Assembly (NCBI RefSeq): GCF_021390195.1
Contig: NZ_CP090003.1
Span: 1,414,001 to 1,478,000 of the forward strand
DNA: 64,000 nt
From: Flagellimonas sp. CMM7
Lineage (GTDB): Bacteria; Bacteroidota; Bacteroidia; Flavobacteriales; Flavobacteriaceae
Direction: 5' to 3'
The notes under the pieces were generated by a model. That model saw nothing but the letters and a program-made list of their open reading frames with translations, did no database searches and was not told the origin of the DNA. Positions 35,296 through 44,200 of the stretch are shown piece after piece (position 1 is the first letter of the stretch; the number at the start of each line of letters is the position of its first letter). A program made the position numbers and the translations under genes.

Positions 35296-35947
35296 TGCCT
35301 AGATGTTTTTTATATCTGTTTCTCCCCATGTTGAAGATGCCCACCTTAATGCCAAACCCGGCAGAAAATCCATTGATGTTTTTGATTCTATCTGGACTCA
35401 AGTCTATTTTACTTGAGAATCTATAACGCATACCAACTTCCAACTGCACATACCTTGAAAGGTTGTACAAAAAATTAACTCCTGGCTCAACCACAAAAAC
35501 CTCATCCCAATCATCTCTATTTAAATCTATATCAACATCTCTATTATTATCTTCAACGTACACAACTGCCCCTGCACCAACAAGTAATGGAAAGGATAGA
35601 TTTGCTTTAGACCTCCCAAAAAGAATAGGCTCTATATGAAGCCCTGCATAGCCCCCTGCAAAATCCAATGTTTCAAAGGCATCAACCCTAATATCCTGTT
35701 GGGAGTAAAACCCAACAGCCGCAAAACCAACTTCAAACTGTCTGTTTGCCACATATGCTACTTTAAATACCCCGTGATATGTGTTTTCCCCATCTATTTC
35801 CCCAAAATAGGTTCCCACTCCGAGATACACGCCGTGGACCACATTGCTCCTATCATTAAATTCAATATAGTTGTCATCTTCCTGGGTTTGCCCCCAAGAA
35901 AAACAGCTAAAAAGCAGTATTGGAAGTAGTAATTTCTTTTGTAACAT
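35288..35947 (-). CDS. Predicted outer-membrane beta-barrel protein
   Basis: The 219-residue protein has a signal peptide (MLQKKLLLPILLFSCFSWGQ). Alternating beta strands resemble small outer-membrane porin-like barrels (GVYLGVGTYFGEIDGEN, VAYVANRQFEVGFAAVGFYS, YVQLEVGMRYRFSSKIDL). The frame is open to 36001, but the start at 35947 directly precedes the signal peptide. No family name is evident. It follows the DUF4097 gene by 105 bp and overlaps the small ORF by eight bases. It may be the outer-membrane partner of the adhesin-like proteins; that is a guess from context. Confidence 0.75.
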   Translation of the reverse strand: MLQKKLLLPILLFSCFSWGQTQEDDNYIEFNDRSNVVHGVYLGVGTYFGEIDGENTYHGVFKVAYVANRQFEVGFAAVGFYSQQDIRVDAFETLDFAGGYAGLHIEPILFGRSKANLSFPLLVGAGAVVYVEDNNRDVDIDLNRDDWDEVFVVEPGVNFLYNLSRYVQLEVGMRYRFSSKIDLSPDRIKNINGFSAGFGIKVGIFNMGRNRYKKHLGNE

Positions 35948-36052
35948 TTGTCTTGTATAGGTTATCGCATTAAAGACAATCATAATTGTAAAAGGTTGCA
36001 TGTTTATTACTTTTTTTTCAAATTATTTTTCAATTTGATCTATCCTTAACAT

Positions 36053-37141
36053 TTAATCGGTGAGCACAATCACTCCTTTTATTCCGTTTATTGAGAAATC
36101 TCCATGTGTTCCAGAGCCATATGTGGCAGTTATATCCCTAATCTTTTTACCGGCATTGGTCACATTGGTTTTAATATCAGTAAAAGACTTGGGAACTCTT
36201 AAAAGTCCCTGTTCCAATGTTGCACTAAAATCAAATGACAGACCAGAAATGTTCATGTTTATATCTGAGGACTCTTGAACAATGTTTATTTCTGGGTTGG
36301 GTTTAAGGAAGTGGTGAATTTCCACTTCAGCGATTCTAAGCGTCAAAAACATTTCATCACTTATATTGTTAATATCTACATTAGAAAATTTAAAATCGCC
36401 CCTAAGACTTCCAATTTTAAACAAGTTCACCTCATCTTTACTTGAATACAGTTCTAAGTTTGACACTTCATCCAGTTTTATCTCGCTCCCACTACTTATA
36501 ATTTTCAACTTCTGGGCATTTTCTATATCAATACCGCCATTGCTCATTTTAATGTTCCCGTAGCCTATTTTTCCACAATTCAATTTTCCAAAACGCATAT
36601 CAATTTTTGCGGTTGATATATCCTCATTGATCCATATGTCACCATGTTGCACATCCGCTTCCAAATCTCCATTCCAATTGCCAATAATTACATCCCCAAA
36701 TTTGTTTGTAATATTTAATTCTGCATTTACGGGCATGTATACCTCATAATCTATTTGGATATTAGATTTGTCAAAATCGAAAGGATTCGCTTTGTTAAAA
36801 TATCTGGAAAATACGCTGGAACTTCTGTCCATAATTTCAGAAGTTACTCGAATAAAATCTCCGGCCATTGTCACCTTTGGACGAATTCTATCCAGTAATT
36901 TCTTCGCATTTTCATCCTTTCTATGGGTTACTTTTATAGCTATGGACACCTTTAACTCATCTTTGTCCCACCCATTGACAACGACATCACCATACTTATT
37001 TTCTATTTGTACGGTTCCTGAAGTTGGAAGGTCATAGCTTTTTGTCCACTGTTTAGAACGCTCACTCTGAGCCATTGCAACACTGGCAAAGCAAAACAGT
37101 AGTGCCAGGAGAACTGTGTTTTTATAAAATATACCCTTCAT
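36053..37141 (-). CDS. DUF4097-like beta-solenoid secreted protein
   Basis: The 362-residue protein has a signal peptide (LLALLFCFASVAMAQ). Repeating beta turns follow, such as VQIENKYGDVVVNGWDKDEL and LNITNKFGDVIIGNWNGDLE, typical of the DUF4097/DUF4098 adhesin-like families. The N-terminal half contains a longer loop at about 80-130. The frame is open to 37189, but ATG at 37141 best fits the signal peptide and overlaps the anti-sigma-like gene by 20 bases. It is probably periplasmic or surface-located. A related fold occurs in the GIN protein at the end of the same operon, so the operon encodes two solenoid proteins. Confidence 0.82.
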   Translation of the reverse strand: MKGIFYKNTVLLALLFCFASVAMAQSERSKQWTKSYDLPTSGTVQIENKYGDVVVNGWDKDELKVSIAIKVTHRKDENAKKLLDRIRPKVTMAGDFIRVTSEIMDRSSSVFSRYFNKANPFDFDKSNIQIDYEVYMPVNAELNITNKFGDVIIGNWNGDLEADVQHGDIWINEDISTAKIDMRFGKLNCGKIGYGNIKMSNGGIDIENAQKLKIISSGSEIKLDEVSNLELYSSKDEVNLFKIGSLRGDFKFSNVDINNISDEMFLTLRIAEVEIHHFLKPNPEINIVQESSDINMNISGLSFDFSATLEQGLLRVPKSFTDIKTNVTNAGKKIRDITATYGSGTHGDFSINGIKGVIVLTD

Positions 37142-37667
37142 AATCCGTTTCATTTTTAGAAGCATTGATCTGTTTAAGTAAATTCTCAATCAGTTCAATA
37201 CGTTTTTTATAATTGTTTACAATGGCTTCCAATACCAGCTCATTGTCCAAATTGTTCTGCATTTCCAATCTTAACTGTTCATATTCATCATCTAGTTCAT
37301 CCATAAAGGATAAAAATTCTTCTTTGTCTTCAGCAGCTAGCGTAGGATGGTTTTTTACCAATTGTACCTGTTGAAAGACCAAGTTTTTATAGTACATGTC
37401 AATATCCAACAGTTCCTCGTTTGCGTAACCTCCATCCATTTGAGAAACTGGATTACTTACCATTAAAAAGGTTGTTAAGGATAACCCCATTAAAAGAATA
37501 ATAGAGGCAGCAACTCTAAGTTTTCGGGACTTCCATAAAGGAATAACCTTAATCTTGTCATCCTCTTCCAGTTGAGAAGCAATTCCTTCCCAAAGCTTAT
37601 TCTTATCCACTTTGTGGACATTAAAAGCTTCTCTATTTTCTTTAATATGTTTTTCAAAATTGTCCAT
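37122..37667 (-). CDS. Single-pass membrane protein, probable anti-sigma factor
   Basis: The 181-residue protein has an N-terminal cytoplasmic part of about 48 residues (NKLWEGIASQLEEDDKIKV), one membrane helix (LRVAASIILLMGLSLTTFLM) and an acidic, helical outer part that may form a coiled coil (LRLEMQNNLDNELVLEAIV). Its ATG overlaps the stop of the ECF sigma gene by one base-sharing TAATG junction, the usual arrangement of sigma and anti-sigma genes. It has no recognisable zinc-binding anti-sigma motif, so the role is inferred from topology and position. Confidence 0.72.
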   Translation of the reverse strand: MDNFEKHIKENREAFNVHKVDKNKLWEGIASQLEEDDKIKVIPLWKSRKLRVAASIILLMGLSLTTFLMVSNPVSQMDGGYANEELLDIDMYYKNLVFQQVQLVKNHPTLAAEDKEEFLSFMDELDDEYEQLRLEMQNNLDNELVLEAIVNNYKKRIELIENLLKQINASKNETDYEGYIL

Positions 37668-38227
37668 TACAATTCATTTACAATTTGAATTAGTTTCTTT
37701 TTTGCTCTATGGTACTGCGACTTGGAGGTTGAGGTTGATATTCCCAATATTTCTCCAATTTCCACATGGTCATAACCTTCTATCAAGTACAGGGTAATTA
37801 TCTGTTTATACCCTTCTGGTAACTGACCCAATCCTATTTTTATCTTTTCAATCTCAAAATCTTGTGTTCCTTCGTTTTCATTTTCCTCTATAGGTTCACC
37901 TTCGTTTTCCAAAGAGGATAACAACAAGCGTTTTGTTTTTAGATGATTGATGCTTTTATTGATTACAATTCGTTTTAACCAAGCTCCAAAAGTGCTTTCG
38001 AATCTAAACGAGTCCATTTTTTTGAATGCCTCAACAAAGCTCTCTTGCAATACATCTTCAGCGTCCTCCCTTATGGTCAATAATCGCATGGCAGTATTGA
38101 ACATAGCATCCACGTACAGCCCATACAACTGGTACTGGGCACTCCGGTTCCCTTGTTTGCTCTGTTCTACCAAAGCTTGATGCGTAAAACGTACGTTTGC
38201 TTCCAAAAATTCTGGACGGTTATTCAA
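37667..38227 (-). CDS. ECF-type RNA polymerase sigma factor, TTG start
   Basis: The 186-residue protein has sigma region 2 (YQLYGLYVDAMFNTAMRLL, EDAEDVLQESFVEAFKKMDS, FGAWLKRIVINKSINHLK) and region 4 (LPEGYKQIITLYLIEGYDHV, IGEILGISTSTSKSQYHRAK). A loose acidic linker (ENEGEPIEENENEGTQDF) joins them. No ATG lies before region 2: the frame starts at TTG 38227, with a stop shortly upstream. It heads an operon with the membrane protein, two solenoid proteins, a barrel protein and a TonB receptor. It probably controls its own operon, as ECF factors often do. Confidence 0.92.
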   Translation of the reverse strand: MNNRPEFLEANVRFTHQALVEQSKQGNRSAQYQLYGLYVDAMFNTAMRLLTIREDAEDVLQESFVEAFKKMDSFRFESTFGAWLKRIVINKSINHLKTKRLLLSSLENEGEPIEENENEGTQDFEIEKIKIGLGQLPEGYKQIITLYLIEGYDHVEIGEILGISTSTSKSQYHRAKKKLIQIVNEL

Positions 38228-38304
38228 TGACAGCTAAAAATAATCCTTATTCATCTATTCCAAAGACAATTCAAAAAACTAAGGGTTGCATTAAAGCCTA
38301 TTTT

Positions 38305-38336
38305 AAATAAAAAAACCTTCAACTTGAGTTGAAGGC
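38305..38336 (-). terminator. Rho-independent terminator of the type IX operon
   Basis: On the minus strand CCTTCAACT and AGTTGAAGG form a 9-bp stem (38316-38335) followed by TTTTTTTATTT. It lies 30 bp after the OmpA-family gene stop. Confidence 0.88.
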
Positions 38337-38365
38337 CTTGTATCAATACTTTTTTTTAGAAGCTA

Positions 38366-40315
38366 TTATTCCAGTTTTACAATGATAAATTCTGACCTAC
38401 GATTAACGTCATGTTCTTCATTGGTACACTTAATCCCATTGCCACATTGGTTCAACAATAATTTCTCTCCATAACCGATGGCGCTTTCCAGTCTATTTGC
38501 CTCAATACCTTGAGAAATAATGTAACTTCCAGTGGCTTTTGCCCTTTTGTCCGATAGAGTTTCATTGTAACGATCACTACCTCTTGAATCTGTATGTGCT
38601 TCTATCTTGATTACCATTTTTGGATACTCCTTCATCACCTCAACAATCTTGTTCAATTCTTGTGCCGCATCTGGACGAATATCTGCTTTGTTCAAATCAA
38701 AATAAATATTGTCAATTTTAATTTTAAGCACTCCGTTTTCACGAACAATCAACTTATTGAGCTCCTTCTTAATTTCTAAAGGAACAGTATTCATATAATC
38801 TTTCTTGTTGCTTGTCTCAAATGTTTTTTCATTAGGTAAAAAGCCCTGTTTACTTATTTTGATGTTATACTCAACTTCACAATCCAAAACAATATCGAAA
38901 CTGAATGCTCCATAAGGATCTGTAATCGTTTTTCCTACGGAAGTCCCATCCGCTGAAACAAGTTCAACGTTTACGTTTACAATAGGCTGCGCATTAACTT
39001 TTCTGATGACACTGCCTCTTACAGTTTGCTCACATGCTTCTTCCAAGCGTTGAAACGAATATATATCATCATCACCCTTACCTCCTTCTCTATTGGAAGA
39101 GAAATACCCTCTATCCGTTGCTTCGTTTACAATATATGCGAAGTCATCCCTATTGCTGTTTAACGGTTTTCCTAAATTGTTCGGTGTTCCAGATCCATTT
39201 TGCCCCAATTCACTTTCAAAAATATCTAAACCTCCTAGGCCCAAGTGACCGTCTGAGGCAAAGTAGAGTTTTTCTGCTGTTACATATGGAAACATTTCCC
39301 TACCGCTTGTATTAATAGTCGGCCCTAAATTTCTTGGTTGCGAAAAACTACCATCTTGGTTAAGTTCAACAACAAAAATATCCGTACCCCCAATGCTTCC
39401 CGGCATATCGGAAACAAAGAAAAGGAATCGTCCATCTGGACTTAAAGCGGGCTGGCCTACTGAATATTCTTCACTATTGAATGAAACTTCGGTTGCCGCT
39501 GTCCATTCCCCTCCTTGAAGTTGGGAAGTATACATTTTTAAATGGTTGGTCCCTTCACTATCTCTGCCCAAGGTCTGGTTAGAGTAATTATTTCGCGTAA
39601 AATACATCACATTTCCCTCTGGGATAAAAGTTGCAACAGCTTCATGATACCTGGTATTCAGTATTTCTGAAAATGGGACAACATCTGTCAAATCCGACCC
39701 ATGGTCATTGGTGTCTGCCATGAAAAAATCTAAATAAGGTTGTTTGTTCCATTCATAAACTCTGGTTTCAAACCTTAGCGAATCTCTACTCGAGGAAAAA
39801 ACAATTTTATCTTTATAATACATAGTTCCAAAATCTGCTACAGGTGTGTTAATGGCCAAATTGGAAATATAAAATTGAGGCTGTCTATTCAACAACTCAT
39901 CCAATGCTTCATCATTGTTTTTTAACTGTTCTACTTCAAAATCCGATGTATCCAATTTTTGGGTGTAAATCTTCATAATGGCCTTTGCCAGTTTGTAATT
40001 ACCAACTCCTTTTAACGCATGAACATACCTAAAGGCATGTTCGGGTTTAAGTACATTTTCGTATTTGGAAAACAAAACACCATACCATTTAGCTGCATTT
40101 TCCATGTCTGTATTGAAAAAATAGGCATCTCCCAAACGTTGCAAAACGTGTTGCGAGTCATCCCCTTTTTGAACAATACTTTCATATTGATTTGCTGCCC
40201 TTACATATAGCAAATTGTCAAAATTGGTATCAGCGTCATTATACTTTAATTGGGCTTGCACAATGCATCCCACAAGTGAAAAAAGTATGACTATGTTGGT
40301 TTTTATAGTTTTCAT
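38366..40315 (-). CDS. OmpA-family protein with PD40 propeller (type IX-associated)
   Basis: The 649-residue protein has a signal peptide (LVGCIVQAQ), an N-terminal TPR-like helical part and a WD40-like PD40 propeller (SPDGRFLFFVSDMPGSIGG, TAEKLYFASDGHLGLGGLD, DRGYFSSNREGGKGDDDIYS). A carboxypeptidase-regulatory-like domain and a C-terminal OmpA domain that binds peptidoglycan follow (IYFDLNKADIRPDAAQELNK, IEAHTDSRGSDRYNETLSDK). The start at 40315 is just before the signal peptide and 1 bp after the PorP/SprF stop. This architecture resembles PorE-like or SprF-partner proteins that link outer-membrane and cell wall in type IX secretion. Here it most likely acts with the adjacent PorP/SprF protein on the large adhesin. 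Confidence 0.92.
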   Translation of the reverse strand: MKTIKTNIVILFSLVGCIVQAQLKYNDADTNFDNLLYVRAANQYESIVQKGDDSQHVLQRLGDAYFFNTDMENAAKWYGVLFSKYENVLKPEHAFRYVHALKGVGNYKLAKAIMKIYTQKLDTSDFEVEQLKNNDEALDELLNRQPQFYISNLAINTPVADFGTMYYKDKIVFSSSRDSLRFETRVYEWNKQPYLDFFMADTNDHGSDLTDVVPFSEILNTRYHEAVATFIPEGNVMYFTRNNYSNQTLGRDSEGTNHLKMYTSQLQGGEWTAATEVSFNSEEYSVGQPALSPDGRFLFFVSDMPGSIGGTDIFVVELNQDGSFSQPRNLGPTINTSGREMFPYVTAEKLYFASDGHLGLGGLDIFESELGQNGSGTPNNLGKPLNSNRDDFAYIVNEATDRGYFSSNREGGKGDDDIYSFQRLEEACEQTVRGSVIRKVNAQPIVNVNVELVSADGTSVGKTITDPYGAFSFDIVLDCEVEYNIKISKQGFLPNEKTFETSNKKDYMNTVPLEIKKELNKLIVRENGVLKIKIDNIYFDLNKADIRPDAAQELNKIVEVMKEYPKMVIKIEAHTDSRGSDRYNETLSDKRAKATGSYIISQGIEANRLESAIGYGEKLLLNQCGNGIKCTNEEHDVNRRSEFIIVKLE

Positions 40316-40316
40316 C

Positions 40317-41234
40317 TTAGTAAAATCTTGGGGATTTAAGTCTTTTTTCCACAGTTTTAAACTCGTATCGTAAGAATATTTCATGTGTGCCACTGGTATA
40401 GCTTCTTAAATCTGATGTAGTTAAATCGTAGGCATACCCTACACTTAAATCTGGGGATATTTGAAGGCCCAAAAGCGCGGAAAAAGAATCATCCCATCGA
40501 TAAGCCAAACCAGCCGTAAAAGTTTCCATTAGCATAACATTCGCAGAAATATCTGCAATAATCGGTGCTCCAGGAACCCATTTTACAAAAAAGGCAGGCT
40601 TAAATTTAACATCGGGGGTTAAATCAATAATCCTACCACCTATTAAAAAATAATGTAGTCTTTCAGAGGCTATTTCTTGTTCTTGTCCATCATAATGATC
40701 TTCTGAGAAAAAATTAGGTACGGCAAGTCCTAGATAACTTTTGGCCGTATGATAATAAATACCAGCTCCAATAGTCGGGAAAAATTTGTTTTCAATATTG
40801 TTTTGAAAAGCAACATCTGGGTTTTCCACCAATCCTTTGGAAAAATCCACATTAAAAAGTCTTCCTCCTCCTTTAAGACCAAAAGAAAGTTTGCTGTCAT
40901 TTTCGTCCAGTTTTATTGTGTAGGAAACATTTGCGTCTACAAAGGCCTCGGAAGATGGACCCAAAGCATCATGGGAAAGTACCAATCCCAATCCAACATT
41001 ATTGCCCATTGGGCCATCAATGGCCAAAACCTGAGAAGTAGGTGCTCCATTTACTCCAACCCATTGAGAACGATGCATTAAAAGCGCGGTAAGGTGTCCG
41101 CGAGAACCTGCGTATGCCGGGTTTACACTTAACGTATTGTACATATACTGTGTAAACTGCGGATCTTGCTGTGCAGAAACCATAAAGCTTCCCAACAGTA
41201 AGGTAATTAAACAGGTATATAATTGCTTTTTCAT
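40317..41234 (-). CDS. PorP/SprF family type IX secretion membrane protein
   Basis: The 305-residue protein has a signal peptide (LLGSFMVSAQ) and the family opening DPQFTQYMYNTLSVNPAYAG. It continues with QWVGVNGAPTSQVLAIDGPM and a 14-strand-type barrel, ending in FLRYEF and a basic tail. PorP/SprF proteins are outer-membrane components that handle type B sorting-domain cargo; SprF is needed for SprB surface display in Flavobacterium johnsoniae. The gene lies 37 bp after the adhesin gene with the type B domain and 1 bp before the OmpA gene, forming the standard triad. Confidence 0.95.
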   Translation of the reverse strand: MKKQLYTCLITLLLGSFMVSAQQDPQFTQYMYNTLSVNPAYAGSRGHLTALLMHRSQWVGVNGAPTSQVLAIDGPMGNNVGLGLVLSHDALGPSSEAFVDANVSYTIKLDENDSKLSFGLKGGGRLFNVDFSKGLVENPDVAFQNNIENKFFPTIGAGIYYHTAKSYLGLAVPNFFSEDHYDGQEQEIASERLHYFLIGGRIIDLTPDVKFKPAFFVKWVPGAPIIADISANVMLMETFTAGLAYRWDDSFSALLGLQISPDLSVGYAYDLTTSDLRSYTSGTHEIFLRYEFKTVEKRLKSPRFY

Positions 41235-41271
41235 TCGTTGTATTTTTTGACGTTTCTGACACCCATTTCTA

Positions 41272-44200
41272 CTATCGATTTATGTACAACCAATCCGTTC
41301 TTGGCTCAGAGCCGTCTCCAAGGTCCAGCACATAATAGTATGTGCCTACCGGCAATAAATCTCCTTTCTGCACAGTGGCACGGCCATTGGAGGTACCATC
41401 CCAATCATTACCGTAGGAGCGTTGTTCATATACAATGTTGCCCCATCGGTTATATACCTGTAACACATTGTTGGGGTATCTAGAAATACAATCAATTTTA
41501 AAGAACTCATTAACACCATCTCCGTTTGGTGAAAACTCGTTATAAATAGTTAAACAAGAAGGTTCAACAGAGGCTTGGTCAGAATCGTTTGCCGTGCTAG
41601 TATCCAATTGATCAACAAAGGCCAAGCTTGCCGTGTTCACATAATCATTTATATCCAAAACTTCAACCGTAAGTTGTAGGTTGGCTGTTTCCAAGACATC
41701 TAAATCTTCTATTTCCCAAAAACCTGAAATCTCATCATAAACACCAATTGAAGCTTGTGAAGTAACCAATCTGAAACCTGAAGGCAATTGCTCTTCAACA
41801 CCAATATTGGTTGCTACCAAATTGCCCTGATTGGTTACCGTAATGGTGAACACAACCTGGTCTCCAATGTTAGGAGAATTATTGTCCACTGTTTTTGTGA
41901 CAGCAATATCTGTAGTTTGTGGAGTTACAAAAGCAATAGCCTCGTCATCATCGTCCAATCCATCTGAAAGGTCATCTACATCAATCCCTTGATTTGGATT
42001 ACTATTCGGATCGGATAAATCACTTGCAGATATAGTTGCTACGTTTAAATATTCATCTGTAATTCCTGTCGGTGTGTTTACCGTAGTTAACATTACCAAG
42101 GTTTCTGTGCTTTGATTTAAAATTGTACCATTAATATTCCATATTCCTGTATTAGAGTCATAGATTCCAGCTGTGGTGATATGAGATTGATATGTATAGC
42201 CGGACGGCAACAAATCAGTAATCACTACTCCTGTTGCATCACTTGATCCATTATTGTTCACATTTAAAGTGAACTCAACCACATCGCCAACATTTGGTGT
42301 TGGGTCGTCCACAACTTTGGTCAATGATAAATCTGCAAGTCCATCTGGAATTGGGACAATAGTGTCTTGGTCATCCTCGGCACTTAATTTGTTATTGGGT
42401 GTTGAATCTGGATCATAGGTGTCCAATGCAATCAACTCGGCACTATTTCTATACGCTCCAAAGGGCAATACCTCTGCTATAATAGTCAATGTTTCAGCTA
42501 TCCCATCAGGCATTGTGGAGATTGCCCAAATTCCGGTAATCTCATCAAATGTTCCTGCAGAAGTGGCTGTCGAAACTAAATTATATCCAGAAGCTAAGAC
42601 ATCCTCAATCACTAAACCAGTAGCGGTATTAGGGCCAGAATTCATGACAGTAATGGTGAATTCAATTTGATTTCCCACAAACGGATTAAGATTATCTGCT
42701 GTCTTTGTTACAGAAATATCACTTACAAATCTTGGGGTTGTCGATTGCTCGTCCTGATCATCTTCCGAAGCAATATTGTTTCCTGGAGTTGAGTCAGGAT
42801 CTAACTGTGTTGACGCTGTTATTTCTGCACTATATGTATAATCTCCAGATGTGTTGACCTGGGCAGTAATGTTTAAATCGATTTGATTTCCATTTGAAAT
42901 GGTTCCCAGATTCCACAATCCGCTTATCGCATCATAGGTTCCGCCTGAATCATCTGATATATAAATATATCCTGATGGAAGCGCGTTCGAGATTACAACT
43001 CCGGATGCATCACTAAGACCATCATTGGTGACCGAAACCGTAAAAGTTACATTGGATCCAACATCCGGAAATTCATTACCTACGGTTAAATCCAAAGACA
43101 AATCTGACGACGGAATTGGGGTAGTACCTGCAGTATCCAAATCGTTTTCAAAAATATTGTTGTTGTTTGGGGTAGAGTTGGGGTCCAAGTTACTTGAAGA
43201 AAAAACCTCAGCGACATTAAAATAATCTCCAGTAGGATTCACAGTAGCTATAATATTCATGGTTTCCGTTGTTCCATTTGGAATAAGCCCATTCAATTCC
43301 CAAATACCTGTTGCAGGAATATAAACTCCCGCAGTTCTATTATTGGACACATAAGTATACCCTGTTGGCAACAAATCTAAAATCTCAACTCCCGTTACGT
43401 CACTTGGGCCATTGTTGGTTATGCTGATATTAAAAATGACTTCTTCCCCAACCAATGGACTAAGAATATCGACAGATTTGCGTAGCAAAAGATCTGATAC
43501 CAAAACCGGAACGGGTGCAATGGTCTGTTGGTCATCTTCTGTGCTATCGTTATTAGCAGGTTCAGAATCGATATCTACTTCTGTTAGGCCTGTCAACTCT
43601 GCCACATTCGTATAATCCCCACTTGAAAGTACGTTGGCCGTGATCAAAATATTTTCTGAAGTTCCATTAACCAAGTTGCCTATTGCCCAAGAACCATTTA
43701 AATCATCATATACTCCATTGGATGCAACTGCATTGACAAATCCATAGCCGGATGCAAGAATATCGGTCACCACCACGTTGGTGGCATCGCTTGGACCATC
43801 ATTACTTACAGTTACAGTAAATATTATAGGATCACCCACATTTGGGGTTAAATCATCGGCAGTTTTTGTAACGGAAATGTCAACCAATGGGGTTGGATTC
43901 ACTGAAACCTCATCTTGATCATCTTCCACTAATAGACCGTTATTTGGTGATGAATCGATGTCCGATTGATCATGACCAATAACCTCAGCCACATTGTTGT
44001 AATTCCCTGTTGGGTTTACTAATGCAGTAATATTCAAAGTAGCTGAGCTACCTGATGCCAAGCTTCCTACATTCCAAAGTCCATTTATATCATTATAATT
44101 CAGGCCATCGTCATCTGAAACATACGTAAATCCCGATGGTAAAAGATCCGAAACCTGAACTGTAGTGGCATCGCTGGGCCCATCATTGGTCACCGTGAGT

